A stretch of 19,396 bases of DNA from CAKPSH01 sp964634355 (GCA_964634355.1 CAZWIF010000020.1:1-19396); one strand, 5' to 3'. Positions 8,380 through 17,305 are shown, counted from the stretch's first letter. Notes: generated by a model not told the origin, from the letters alone. Program-made: numbers and translations.

Positions 8380-10272
8380 ATGAATAAATATTTTAATGAT
8401 GCAATTATTGGAAATAATAAAATAAGGGCAGGTTTTACAAAAAAAGGAGAATTAATAAGATTATTTTATCCCAATATGGATTTTAAACAATTTATAGAGG
8501 AATTTAAAGTAGGGGTAAAAGTAAATGATTCAAATTTAATACATTTTGAAGAAGATATAAATAATGTATACAATCAATACTATTCAGAGGGAACCAATGT
8601 ATTAAATACAGAGATTAAAAATACATATTTTAATTTTGTTATAAAGCAAACTGATTGTGCCTCAATTGAAAATGAAAACTTATTGATTAGAAAATATGAA
8701 TTATCAAATAATAATACAATTCCTTTAAATATAAAATTAGTAGTAAAATCAAAATTATTAACTAATGAAAATAATGAAGTGGGTTCTAGGATAATTGATA
8801 ATGGATTGGTACAGTATACACATGACTATAATTTGGCTATATTTTCTAATAAAGATATTATGTCACATAAATTACATGAAATAGATGATGTAATAGATAG
8901 TGCAAGTTTTGAAGATAAAGATTATATAGGAATGACTAACAATGCGGGAATTATATATGATTTAAGAGAAATACAACCTGGTAAAAAAGTGGAAATTCCA
9001 TTATATATATATATAAATAACAATAATGAAAAATATAAATTAGGAGATTTAGAAAAAGAATTTAATAGAATTGTCAAACATGATTATAAACAAGCAATTA
9101 CAAAAACAAAAAGATATTGGAGACGATACTTAAATAAACATTCAAAACATGAATTTGAAGAGACTGTGTATGAACAAAGGGTAAAAAAAATATATGATAG
9201 AACAATATTGTTATTTCCTTTGCTTGTGAATTCAGAAACTGGTGGAATATCTTCAGCAATGGAAATTGATGAAGGGAAAACAGAATGTGGAAGATATGCC
9301 TATTCATGGCCAAGAGATGCTATATTTATAACAAAGGCGTTGGATTTATTGGGTATGAATAAGGAAACAGAGAAATTTTATAAGAATTTCTGCAAAAATA
9401 CTCAAAGTAAAAATGGTATGTGGGAGCAGAGATTCTATACAGATGGAAGGCTAGCTCCATCATGGGGATATCAAATAGATGAAACAGCAAGTGTAATATA
9501 TGGAGTGTATAGTCATTATTTGAATACAAAAGACTTTAAATTTATAAAAGATAATTTTAAAATGATGGAAAAAGCAGAAAAATATCTAGATAAGTATATT
9601 GATAAAATATTGAATAATGAGAAATTAGAAAGAGAAAGTTATGATTTATGGGAAATGCATGAAGGGATAAGTCTATACTCTCTAGCTAGCATTTTTGCAA
9701 GTTTTGAAATAATGATGAAGGTAAATAATCTAATGCTTCCTGAATTTGTAAATAATAGATTAAAACAGAATGAATTAAAAACTCAGATACAAAAATTAGA
9801 GGATACATTAATTAAACTTAAAGAATATATTGTAGAAAATTTCTATGATGAGGAAAACAAAAATTATGTAAGAAATTTGGAGGACAAAAAATTAGATGTA
9901 AGTATATTAGGAGCAGTTGTGCAATTTAATGTGTTTTCTCCAAAGGAAAAGAAAATAGAAAATACAGTACAAAGGATGAATATGACGTTAAGAACATATA
10001 CAGGAGGATATTTGAGATTTGAGTCTGATCATTATACAAAAGATAGACCATGGGTTATAACAACATTATGGATGGCTTTGTATTACCTAGAAATTGGTGA
10101 CGTAGAAGCTGCCAAAGAGTGCTTTAACTTTGTAGTAAGAACTCAAAGTCAACATGGTTTTTTAGCAGAACAGATTGATAATGAGAGAATGGAACCAGCA
10201 TGGGTAATAGGACTTGGTTGGTCACATGCAATGTTTATACTTGTATTAGATAAATTAAAAAAAATAAATTAA
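8380..10272 (+). CDS. Glycoside hydrolase family 15 (glucoamylase-like), cytoplasmic
   Basis: A 630-residue inverting alpha-glucosidase of family GH15, expected to release glucose from the ends of alpha-glucans or from a related disaccharide. The first 250 residues form a beta-rich N-terminal domain. The alpha/alpha barrel runs from about 265 to 625. Family signatures are SWPRDAIFITKAL, PSWGYQIDETASVIYG, the acid motif DLWEMHEG with Glu 425 as likely general acid, and FLAEQID with Glu 597 as likely general base; EPAWVIGLGWSHAMFI closes the barrel. There is no signal peptide, so an intracellular substrate such as glycogen or maltodextrin is likely, though the exact linkage is not readable. AAAGGA at 8364-8369 supports the start. 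It follows the beta-CASP gene by 79 bp on the same strand. Confidence 0.92.
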   Translation: MNKYFNDAIIGNNKIRAGFTKKGELIRLFYPNMDFKQFIEEFKVGVKVNDSNLIHFEEDINNVYNQYYSEGTNVLNTEIKNTYFNFVIKQTDCASIENENLLIRKYELSNNNTIPLNIKLVVKSKLLTNENNEVGSRIIDNGLVQYTHDYNLAIFSNKDIMSHKLHEIDDVIDSASFEDKDYIGMTNNAGIIYDLREIQPGKKVEIPLYIYINNNNEKYKLGDLEKEFNRIVKHDYKQAITKTKRYWRRYLNKHSKHEFEETVYEQRVKKIYDRTILLFPLLVNSETGGISSAMEIDEGKTECGRYAYSWPRDAIFITKALDLLGMNKETEKFYKNFCKNTQSKNGMWEQRFYTDGRLAPSWGYQIDETASVIYGVYSHYLNTKDFKFIKDNFKMMEKAEKYLDKYIDKILNNEKLERESYDLWEMHEGISLYSLASIFASFEIMMKVNNLMLPEFVNNRLKQNELKTQIQKLEDTLIKLKEYIVENFYDEENKNYVRNLEDKKLDVSILGAVVQFNVFSPKEKKIENTVQRMNMTLRTYTGGYLRFESDHYTKDRPWVITTLWMALYYLEIGDVEAAKECFNFVVRTQSQHGFLAEQIDNERMEPAWVIGLGWSHAMFILVLDKLKKIN

Positions 10273-10280
10273 AGAAAGGT

Positions 10281-10317
10281 AGAGCGCCCCTGTTCATCAG
10301 GGACGCCTCTGATGAAC
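10281..10317 (+). promoter_or_regulatory. Two competing hairpins over the MFS translation start
   Basis: Hairpin A spans 10281-10310: AGAG, CG and CCCTG (10288-10292) pair with CAGGG (10298-10302), CG and CTCT, with one C-A mismatch and one bulge. Hairpin B is perfect over nine pairs: GTTCATCAG (10292-10300) with CTGATGAAC (10309-10317), and its 3' arm contains the ATG at 10312. The two cannot form together. Either this is a dispersed GC-rich repeat inserted between the binding site AAAGAAAGG (10271-10279) and the gene, or it is a start-codon switch. The hairpins are seen; the regulatory role is inference. Confidence 0.5.
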
Positions 10318-11718
10318 AACGAAAAAGGAAGGTTTAATCAAAAGATGGAAGAAAGAATAAGAGAGGCAAAACAGAAAAATGTTAAATTATATCCCATATA
10401 CAAGTTATTTGCATGGGACTTACTATTCTTTTATTCTATATATTTTTTATTTTTAAATCAGGTAAAAGGATTATCGGCATCAAGTATAGTATTTGGTAAT
10501 GCATTTTATCCGATTTTTAAATTATTATTTCAACCCTTTGCAACTGGAATAGTTCATAACATTGGCAAAAGGAAAGCAACTATTTTTGGAAACATATTTG
10601 TTTCACTAAGTATTTTATATATAATTTTATCAGAAGCATGTGTTGAAAATTGGATAATATGTAATTTAATTATGGCAGTTGGTTATGTTTTAAAAGGGAT
10701 ATGTGAAGCTAGTATACTTGATGAATGTATATTAAGTAAAGAAAATAAAAATTCAAAATTTGCAAAAATAGATGGAAAGGGTTCAGCATTTTGGTATACT
10801 TTTGAAGCAATTTCATCTGTAGGAGCAAGCTTTCTATTTGTAATAAATGGATATTTGCCTATGTATATATGTTTTATATTCTGCATAATAGGTACTCTAA
10901 TTTCATTTAAATTTGAACATTATGAAGTAAAAAAAGTGAAAAAGAGGGAAGAACATAAAATAAAACAATTTTGTAACCGAATGGATTTAGCAAAACAAGA
11001 ATATTTATTTATATTGAAATCAAAAAGATTAAGAGCTTTATTTATGTTCTCAGGATTATTTTATGGAATGTTATATATACGCTCATCTATAACAAGTAGT
11101 TTATTAGTAGATATGGGAATACCAGATCAGTACTTTGGAGTTATAACAGGGGTACTTACAATATTTACGGCATTGACAACATGGAAACAGAATTATTTTC
11201 ATAAAATATTACATAATAAAGTGCTAACATTCTTTTCTATAACATATTCTATATCATTTATATTAGTTGGATTAACAATTGTTTTGGATATCAATTATAC
11301 TTTTACAATAGTTTTCGTATTTATAATGATGGCAATACAAAATATGATAAAAGGGCCTTATTATACATTGATAAAAAGATATCTAAATAGTTTTTCAAAC
11401 ACACATCTTTCAGTGAAAATATATTCTATTAATGGTATAATGGAGGATGTAGGAGGTATAATAGTATCTTTAGCTGTATCTAAATTATTGGCAAATACAA
11501 CTACTGCATATACAACATTAATTGTAGGTATAATTTCTTTCGTGGTGTTTATTCTAATATTAGACTATATGAAATCAAGAATAGGATTAAAACCTGAAGA
11601 GTATAGGAAAGAAGATATAGAATTTGTACCAAAGACAAAGGAAGAAGAAAAAGTCGAGATAGCAGAAATAGCAGTAGGAATTAATGAAAAAGGAGAAACA
11701 ACCATAGATATAAAGTAA
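10312..11718 (+). CDS. MFS-type transporter
   Basis: A 468-residue membrane protein with about twelve hydrophobic segments split by a central basic loop (KVKKREEHKIKQF, near residues 204-216), the layout of the major facilitator superfamily. The stretch IVHNIGKRKATIFGN after segment two matches the MFS loop 2-3 pattern. Substrate is not readable. The C-terminal 45 residues are acidic and cytoplasmic. The ATG at 10312 lies within a hairpin and 32 bases from the nearest upstream binding site, so initiation at Met 12 (10345), preceded by AGGAAGG at 10326-10332, is a real alternative. The stop lies only six bases from that of the convergent spoVB-like gene and no terminator hairpin is visible between them. 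It follows the GH15 gene by 39 bp, so a sugar or glucan-derived substrate is possible but unproven. Confidence 0.85.
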   Translation: MNNEKGRFNQKMEERIREAKQKNVKLYPIYKLFAWDLLFFYSIYFLFLNQVKGLSASSIVFGNAFYPIFKLLFQPFATGIVHNIGKRKATIFGNIFVSLSILYIILSEACVENWIICNLIMAVGYVLKGICEASILDECILSKENKNSKFAKIDGKGSAFWYTFEAISSVGASFLFVINGYLPMYICFIFCIIGTLISFKFEHYEVKKVKKREEHKIKQFCNRMDLAKQEYLFILKSKRLRALFMFSGLFYGMLYIRSSITSSLLVDMGIPDQYFGVITGVLTIFTALTTWKQNYFHKILHNKVLTFFSITYSISFILVGLTIVLDINYTFTIVFVFIMMAIQNMIKGPYYTLIKRYLNSFSNTHLSVKIYSINGIMEDVGGIIVSLAVSKLLANTTTAYTTLIVGIISFVVFILILDYMKSRIGLKPEEYRKEDIEFVPKTKEEEKVEIAEIAVGINEKGETTIDIK

Positions 11719-11724
11719 ATAGAA

Positions 11725-13258
11725 TTATTTTCTATATTTAGAATTTGTTACAATAACGTTGGGAGATTTACGTAACTTAAACAAATTGGCAATCAAAATT
11801 AAAAGTAGATAAGCCAAAATAAATACTGATATTTTGATTATTACAATTGTTTTTCTACTGGTTAAGTAATAATCGAAGGTGTCAAAAGCAAATTTAATTA
11901 TAAGTATTAAAATCAAAGGTAAAATTACACAAAATACATAATCAAATTTAAAATGAGTTTCCTTATATAATTGATATAAACTGACAGTGAAATTAAAGAT
12001 TTCGCTAATGTAGAGTATAATTATGTAGCCATATATTCCATAAATAGGAATAAAGGAATATATAAGAGTAATTGTAATAAATAAATCAGCAATATTACAA
12101 TACATAACTTCTACTTGTCGGTCTAGACCTTTTAACATAGAATCTATAATTGTATCTAAGTACATAAAAATGATAATAGGACATAGAAGTACAACGAATT
12201 TAACAGTTTCAAGATTATGATACACAATAGTACAAATTTCCTCAGTAAAAGTAAGAAAGATACCAATTATACATATAGAGAAGATGGAGGCTAGTTTAAA
12301 AATAAAACAAATAATCTTATTCATCATAAAATAGTTGTTTTTTATTTTAAAATTAGCAAATTCAGGGATTAATAGTCCAGAAAACGAATTTATAAAGACG
12401 CTAGGGAACATAAGTAAAGGAAAAGTCATACCATTTATAAGACCATATTGTGAAAATGCTAAACTAGAGGAATGAGTATATTTCTCAAGACGAAGAGGTA
12501 TTAATGATTGTTTCAAGGTTGACAATCCAGAACGAATGATAGATGTAATGGCAACTGGCAAAGATATCCTTAAAATTCGTGATAAATAATTATTTTTTCT
12601 AGTTTCTAAGTACAATATTTTTTTCTTATCTATGTAATAAATGATATATGAGCATAAAAATTCAAAAATGCTAGCAAGAGTACTAGAAAGCACTAAAAAT
12701 GTGCATACTAAATCTATATTATCTGATGGAAAGATATATATAAATAAGCAAGTAAGTCCAACTCTAATAAATAAACTTGAAATTCTAACAAAAGAAGTTT
12801 TTGAAACTTTTCTAACACCAGAAAAATAACCGAGAAAGAGATGTAGTTACAGACACAAATGGTAAGCTGATAGATAATATATATAAAGGCTTAACTGATA
12901 CTTTATCCATTAATAGATTAGAAACTAAAAATGAAGTACATGCAAATAATATAAGCCCTGCAAGTATTCCAAAAAACATGCTATAACAGATACATTTTCG
13001 CATAGCAATAACAAGTCCACTTGAGCCATTAGTATCAAATTCTTCTGCAACAATGCGAGTTGCAGCGAGGCTAATACCAGCATTAGCAACAGTAGTTGCA
13101 AAAAGATATATTGACATTATAAGTTCAAAAAGCCCTGAGCCTTCACTGCCAATTTTATTTGCAACATATACGCTAAAAAACATATCAATGCATCTAATTA
13201 ATATTGAGGTTATTGTCAGAATAATAGTATTAAATAAAAATAATTTAAGACGATTCAT
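11725..13258 (-). pseudogene. spoVB-like MOP/MATE polysaccharide flippase, frameshifted
   Basis: Two minus-strand frames join into one SpoVB-like flippase of about 510 residues (B. subtilis SpoVB has 518). The first part, 13258 to about 12836, gives IGSEGSGLFELIMSIYLFAT, then AGISLAATRIVAEE and ILSISLPFVSVTTSL. The second, from about 12834 to 11725, continues as LGYFSGVRKVSKTSFVRI and runs through some ten more membrane segments to the end. The family pattern SLPF...LRGYF..RKV is restored by skipping one base near 12835, in CTCTTTCTCGG on the minus strand, so a single-base insertion (or an assembly error) explains the break. Everything else is open. This class of protein flips lipid-linked precursors for spore cortex or capsule polysaccharide. 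No clear ribosome binding site precedes the ATG at 13258. If the frameshift is real the product is a 148-residue fragment. Confidence 0.85.
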
Positions 13259-13326
13259 AGAAATATGTATATTAAAAAGTGAAGAAAAATATGATGAAAA
13301 TACTGATAAAAAAATTAAAAATTATA

Positions 13327-13355
13327 TTGATTTAATAAATATAAAATGGTATAAT
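13327..13355 (+). promoter_or_regulatory. Promoter for 6S RNA
   Basis: TTGATT (13327-13332) and a perfect TATAAT (13350-13355) are separated by exactly 17 bp. Transcription would begin near 13362, a few bases before the closing stem of the 6S RNA. It lies in the 500-bp stretch without protein genes between the spoVB-like gene and the glycosyltransferase. Confidence 0.7.
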
Positions 13356-13361
13356 AAAGAT

Positions 13362-13597
13362 AACTTAATAATAAATAAATATCCCTGCGTAGTGCGCTTA
13401 TGGAATAGGAAATTTTAGAACCTACAAAGTAATGGATAAGGGAGTTGAGCTCTTGGTATGGCGTGTATGCTTGCATTTGCTCGTTAAAAACGTCAAAACA
13501 TGTAAGAAACCCACAAGTATTGAGGTAAACACCCACCTGTATATAACAGGTCCATAAAATTTCTTAAAAATACGGCTAATGTGGGGGTATTTTTTTC
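13362..13597 (+). ncRNA. ssrS: 6S RNA (SsrS)
   Basis: Non-coding RNA that binds the sigma-A RNA polymerase holoenzyme by mimicking an open promoter. The 5' part AAATATCCCTGCG (from 13378) pairs with GTGGGGGTATTT near 13581-13592 to make the long closing stem, followed by a T run that ends transcription. Inside are the clostridial 6S signatures as I remember them: GGAAATTTTAGAACCTAC (about 13408-13425), GGGAGTTGAGCTC, TTAAAAACGTC, GTAAGAAACCCAC, and the hairpin ACCTGT-ATATA-ACAGGT at 13535-13551, then AAATACGGCTAATG. Order and spacing match the 6S layout, including the central bubble. A strong promoter lies directly upstream. Exact ends are approximate; the identification rests on pattern memory and pairing, not a covariance search. 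Confidence 0.8.
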
Positions 13598-13689
13598 TTT
13601 TCAAAAAATGGAATTAAATCAAAAAAGCGTTAGTATTATTAAATTAAATATGACAAATAATAAAAAGTAAAAAAAATTGTAGAATTTTG

Positions 13690-13718
13690 TTTACTTTTTT
13701 CGAAAGTTAATATACAAT
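13690..13718 (+). promoter_or_regulatory. Promoter for GT4 glycosyltransferase
   Basis: TTTACT (13690-13695) and TACAAT (13713-13718) are separated by 17 bp and lie about 40 bp before the ATG at 13759. It places the glycosyltransferase under its own control after the 6S RNA terminator. Confidence 0.5.
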
Positions 13719-13758
13719 TAAAGTGTTAAAACATAAGATTATATAAAAGGAGGAGTTT

Positions 13759-15036
13759 ATGAAAATATTAATGCTCACTTGGGAGTATCCACCAAGGATT
13801 GTAGGAGGTATTGCAAAAGTTGTATATGATTTATCACGAAGGTTAATAAAGGATGGACACGAGGTTACAGTAGTAACTTATAAAGAGGGAAATTGTCCAT
13901 ATTATGAAAATGATAAGGGTGTTGAGGTATATAGAGTAGACAATTATATGATTAATCCTATTAACTTTATAGATTGGATTATGCAATTGAATTTCAATCT
14001 AGTTTCAAAGGCTAGTGAAATAATTAATAAAAATGGTAAATTTGATGTTATACATGCACATGATTGGTTAGTTGCAAGTGCTGCAAAAACTTTAAAATCA
14101 TCTTATAATATTCCAATCATTGCAACAATACATGCAACAGAATCAGGTAGAAATGGTGGAATTAGAGATGAGCAACAAAGATATATAAATGATACAGAAT
14201 GGATGCTAACATATGAAGCTACTGAAGTTATAGTCAATAGTAATTATATGAAGAATGAAGTTCAAAGATTATTTGGATTACCATTTGAAAAAATAAATGT
14301 TATTCCAAATGGTATAAATTTGAATATATATAATGGAATAGAGAGAAACTATGAATTTAGAAGAAAATATGCTAGAGATAATGAAAAGATAATTATGTGT
14401 GCAGGAAGATTAGTATATGAAAAAGGTTTTCAATATTTAATAGATGCAGCACCAAAAGTTCTAAATGGCTACAATGATGCAAAATTCATAATAGCTGGTA
14501 AAGGTGGAATGTTAGATGAACTTAAAGCTAAAGCAGATTTCTTAGGTATTTCTGATAAAGTATATTTTACAGGTCAGTTATCACCTAAAGAATTGTATAC
14601 AATGTACAGGTGTGCTGATGTTGCTGTATTTCCAAGTACTTATGAACCTTTCGGAATAGTGGCAATAGAAGGAATGTATGCAGGAACTCCAATAGTAGTT
14701 TCAGACACAGGAGGATTAAATGAGATAGTGGAACATGGAGTTACAGGAATGAAGAGTTATGCAGGAAATTCAAATTCAATAGCTGATTCAATACTAACTT
14801 TATTATTTGATCATCAATTAGCCTATAATATTGCAAAAAATGGGAGAGCAAAAGTTAAAAACGTATATAATTGGACAAAAATTGCACAAGACACACATTT
14901 TATATATCAGAAAGCTATTTGTGAGACAATGGCTGCAAAACAGGCAAAAGAAATGGAACAAGCGCGTGCAAAAAAAGCAAAAAGGTTAAAACAGTCAAAT
15001 TTAATAAATTTTGTAAAACAAGAGTCTTATGCTTAA
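13759..15036 (+). CDS. GT4 glycosyltransferase, glycogen/starch synthase-like
   Basis: A 425-residue retaining glycosyltransferase with two Rossmann-like domains. The N-terminus MKILMLTWEYPPRIVGGIAK carries the glycine-rich loop that contacts the nucleotide-sugar phosphate; VIHAHDWLVASAAK and IIATIHATESGRNGG follow. The C-terminal domain has CAGRLVYEKGFQYLI and the E-x7-E signature in YEPFGIVAIE (Glu 296 and Glu 304) with GTPIVVSDTGGLNEIV. The WEYPPRIVGGI opening and IHATE...RNGGI segment resemble the clostridial and archaeal GT4 branch often annotated as glycogen synthase, so an alpha-glucan product is possible, but other acceptors are not excluded. A Lys/Ala-rich helical tail occupies the last 35 residues. 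AAAGGAGGAG before the ATG is an excellent binding site. No signal or membrane segment is present. Confidence 0.88.
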   Translation: MKILMLTWEYPPRIVGGIAKVVYDLSRRLIKDGHEVTVVTYKEGNCPYYENDKGVEVYRVDNYMINPINFIDWIMQLNFNLVSKASEIINKNGKFDVIHAHDWLVASAAKTLKSSYNIPIIATIHATESGRNGGIRDEQQRYINDTEWMLTYEATEVIVNSNYMKNEVQRLFGLPFEKINVIPNGINLNIYNGIERNYEFRRKYARDNEKIIMCAGRLVYEKGFQYLIDAAPKVLNGYNDAKFIIAGKGGMLDELKAKADFLGISDKVYFTGQLSPKELYTMYRCADVAVFPSTYEPFGIVAIEGMYAGTPIVVSDTGGLNEIVEHGVTGMKSYAGNSNSIADSILTLLFDHQLAYNIAKNGRAKVKNVYNWTKIAQDTHFIYQKAICETMAAKQAKEMEQARAKKAKRLKQSNLINFVKQESYA

Positions 15037-15053
15037 TTAAAATTATTTATATA

Positions 15054-15263
15054 TAGGGGCACGGTGCACTGTGCCCTGATTAATTTAAATGAATAAATCA
15101 GAAAGGATNNNNNNNNNNNNNNNNNNNNNNNNNNNNNNNNNNNNNNNNNNNNNNNNNNNNNNNNNNNNNNNNNNNNNNNNNNNNNNNNNNNNNNNNNNNN
15201 NNNNNNNNTAGGGGCACGGTGCACTGTGCCCTGATTAATTTAAATGAATAAATCAGAAAGGAT
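15054..15263. other. Assembly gap (100 N) flanked by identical 55-bp ends
   Basis: Bases 15109-15208 are exactly 100 N, the usual filler for a gap of unknown size. The 55 bp before the gap (15054-15108) and the 55 bp after it (15209-15263) are identical. Contig ends overlapping by one k-mer length would give this, so the true sequence may simply hold one copy and no gap. The 55-bp unit begins with TAGGGGCACGG and includes a near-perfect 20-bp palindrome (GGGCAC...GTGCCC), a GC-rich hairpin of the kind seen elsewhere in this window, and ends in the AAAGGAT upstream of the next gene. Any real tandem copy hidden by the gap cannot be excluded. Confidence 0.9.
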
Positions 15264-15273
15264 GTGAATTAAT

Positions 15274-15612
15274 ATGAACATTTACGATACAGTTAACCTA
15301 TTAGCAAAAGAAATAAAAGAATCAGAAGAATATTTAAATTATAAAAAAGCAAAAGAGGAAATTAAAAAAAATCCTGAACTAAAAGAAAAATTAAATAATT
15401 TTGAAAAAGCTAGATATGATACACAAATATCTGCAATGAATGGACAAGAACCTTCAACGGAACAAATTCAACAAATGAAAAACATATATTTAGAATTAAT
15501 TAAAAATGATATAACAAAAAATTATCTAGATATAGAGCTAAAATTCAATACATTATTAACAGACATAAATAAGATTTTAGGAGAAGCTGTAAAAGATATT
15601 ATGGAAGGATAA
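15274..15612 (+). CDS. YlbF/YmcA family regulator
   Basis: A 112-residue, all-helical small protein of the Com_YlbF family. Features are the N-terminal YDTVNLLAKEIKESEEYLNY, the central KEEIKKNPELKEKLNNFEKAR and the long C-terminal helix ending in ILGEAVKDIM. In B. subtilis YlbF (RicF) joins YmcA (RicA) and YaaT (RicT) in a complex that helps RNase Y mature mRNAs and affects sporulation, competence and biofilm formation. Whether this protein is the YlbF or YmcA equivalent is not clear from sequence alone. The start at 15274 follows AAAGGATGTGAA with a slightly long spacer. Its upstream region abuts the assembly gap. Only seven bases separate it from recJ, so the two are an operon. Confidence 0.85.
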   Translation: MNIYDTVNLLAKEIKESEEYLNYKKAKEEIKKNPELKEKLNNFEKARYDTQISAMNGQEPSTEQIQQMKNIYLELIKNDITKNYLDIELKFNTLLTDINKILGEAVKDIMEG

Positions 15613-15619
15613 AGGTACA

Positions 15620-17305
15620 ATGAAGAAAAGCTGGCAGTATTATGAAGCAAATGATGAACTTTCAGAAAGTATATCTAATAAATTCAATATAAGTAAATTA
15701 TTAGCACAAATACTGATAAATAAGGGAATTATAGAAGACGAAAAAATAAGTATTTTTTTAAATCCAAAAAGAAATAATTTTTATAATCCCTTTTTAATGC
15801 CTGATATGGAGAAAGCAACTGATAGAATAATAAAAGCCATAAAGAATAAAGAAAAAATATTAATCTATGGAGATTATGATGTTGATGGCATAACTAGTAC
15901 AACAGTCTTAAAAAAATTTTTAAAGGAGCGAGGCGTAAACACTGACTATTATATACCAAATAGATTGCAGGAAGGATATGGGTTAAATAACGAAGCATTA
16001 GAGAAAATTGCAAAAAGAGGAGTTCAACTAATGATTACTGTTGATTGCGGTATTTCTGCAGTAGAAGAAACTGAATTTGCAAGGCGCTTAGGTATTGAGA
16101 TAATAATTACTGATCATCATGAACCGGGAGAGTTTTTACCAAATGCACTTGCTGTTGTTGACGCTAAAGTAAAAACTAATCAATATCCATTTAATCAATT
16201 AGCAGGTGTTGGAGTAGTATTTAAACTAATTCAAGCATTAAGTATTAAATTGGGGTTAGACGAAAAAGAGTATCTGAAATATCTCGACTTAGTATGCTTA
16301 GGAACAATATCAGATATAGTACCATTAGTTGATGAAAATAGAGTTATTGCTAAGCTTGGATTGAAACTGGTTAATGTGACTAAGAATTTGGGATTAAAGA
16401 CAATACTTATGTCTTCAGGTTATAAGATAATAGACTCAAATACAGTATCTTTTGGAATTGCACCAAGAATAAATGCATGTGGAAGGATAGGGACCGCAGA
16501 GGAGGCATTGCAGCTATTATTATCAGAAAATCAGGAAGAAGTTTTAAAATTAACTGACAATCTAAATAGGTATAATAGAGAGAGACAGGAAAAGGAGAAA
16601 GAAATACTTACAGAAGCTATAAAACAAATAGATATAAATGAGAAAAAAAATCCTGCAATAATTCTGGGAGGAGATGGATGGCATCATGGTGTTATTGGTA
16701 TAGTATCTTCAAAAATTACAGAAATGTATTTTAAGCCAAGTATTCTTGTGGGATTTGAAGGAAATGATGGAAAAGGTTCTGGAAGGAGTATTCCTGGAAT
16801 TGATTTACATGAGACAATATTAAAATGTGGTAAAAATCTTGAAAAATATGGTGGACATGCAATGGCTGTGGGATTAAGTGTAAAGAAAGAAAAATTCGAG
16901 GCTTTTAAAGAAGAGACGAATGAATATTTAAAAACAAAAAATATAGATGAAATTAAACAGATTATAAAAATTGATGCTGTTATAACTTTAAAGGATATTA
17001 ATTTAGAAACGATTGAAGAATTAAACTTATTAGAACCATTTGGGGAAGAAAATAAGATGCCAATGTTTTGTGTAAGACATTTAAAAATAGATTCAATAAG
17101 AGCATTAACAGATGGGAAACATTTAAAACTTAATTTAAGAGATGATGGTATGATAATTAATGCAATTGGTTTCAATATGGGAGATAAGGTACAAGAGTTT
17201 AAATTAGGTGATAGAATTGATGTTATAGGTTCATTAGAGATAAATGAATATAATGGAATGAAAAATATACAAATAAATTTGAAAGATATAATGAAGTCTT
17301 TGTAA
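15620..17305 (+). CDS. recJ: Single-stranded-DNA-specific exonuclease RecJ
   Basis: A 561-residue 5'-3' single-strand exonuclease of the DHH superfamily, acting in RecF-pathway recombination, base-excision and mismatch repair. The metal-binding motifs are in order: GDYDVDG at 84-90, VDCGIS with Asp 142, and TDHHEPG with Asp-His-His at 165-167. SDIVPL and APRINACGRIGTAEEAL follow. The DHHA1 domain carries GRSIPGIDLHE and GGHAMAVG (His 413). The C-terminal part (about 455-561) is the RecJ OB-type domain ending in QINLKDI. Length is typical of the compact Bacillota RecJ. AAAGG lies about six bases before the ATG. No terminator hairpin with a U run is seen after the stop. Confidence 0.96.
   Translation: MKKSWQYYEANDELSESISNKFNISKLLAQILINKGIIEDEKISIFLNPKRNNFYNPFLMPDMEKATDRIIKAIKNKEKILIYGDYDVDGITSTTVLKKFLKERGVNTDYYIPNRLQEGYGLNNEALEKIAKRGVQLMITVDCGISAVEETEFARRLGIEIIITDHHEPGEFLPNALAVVDAKVKTNQYPFNQLAGVGVVFKLIQALSIKLGLDEKEYLKYLDLVCLGTISDIVPLVDENRVIAKLGLKLVNVTKNLGLKTILMSSGYKIIDSNTVSFGIAPRINACGRIGTAEEALQLLLSENQEEVLKLTDNLNRYNRERQEKEKEILTEAIKQIDINEKKNPAIILGGDGWHHGVIGIVSSKITEMYFKPSILVGFEGNDGKGSGRSIPGIDLHETILKCGKNLEKYGGHAMAVGLSVKKEKFEAFKEETNEYLKTKNIDEIKQIIKIDAVITLKDINLETIEELNLLEPFGEENKMPMFCVRHLKIDSIRALTDGKHLKLNLRDDGMIINAIGFNMGDKVQEFKLGDRIDVIGSLEINEYNGMKNIQINLKDIMKSL

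Noticed and set aside
12641..12829. Plus-strand 62-codon frame
   Set aside because: Antisense to the second half of the spoVB-like gene, which is clearly the coding strand.
13053..13418. Plus-strand open frame of 121 codons
   Set aside because: It lies antisense to the spoVB-like gene and runs into the 6S RNA; no binding site and no family resemblance.
13315..13604. Two minus-strand frames over the 6S region
   Set aside because: They exist only because the 6S RNA has few stops on that strand; no ribosome binding site and composition unlike protein.
15109..15208. Minus-strand frame spanning the N run
   Set aside because: Its product is mostly undetermined residues created by the assembly gap.
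16684..17175. Minus-strand frame of 163 codons
   Set aside because: Antisense to recJ, whose motifs fix the coding strand.
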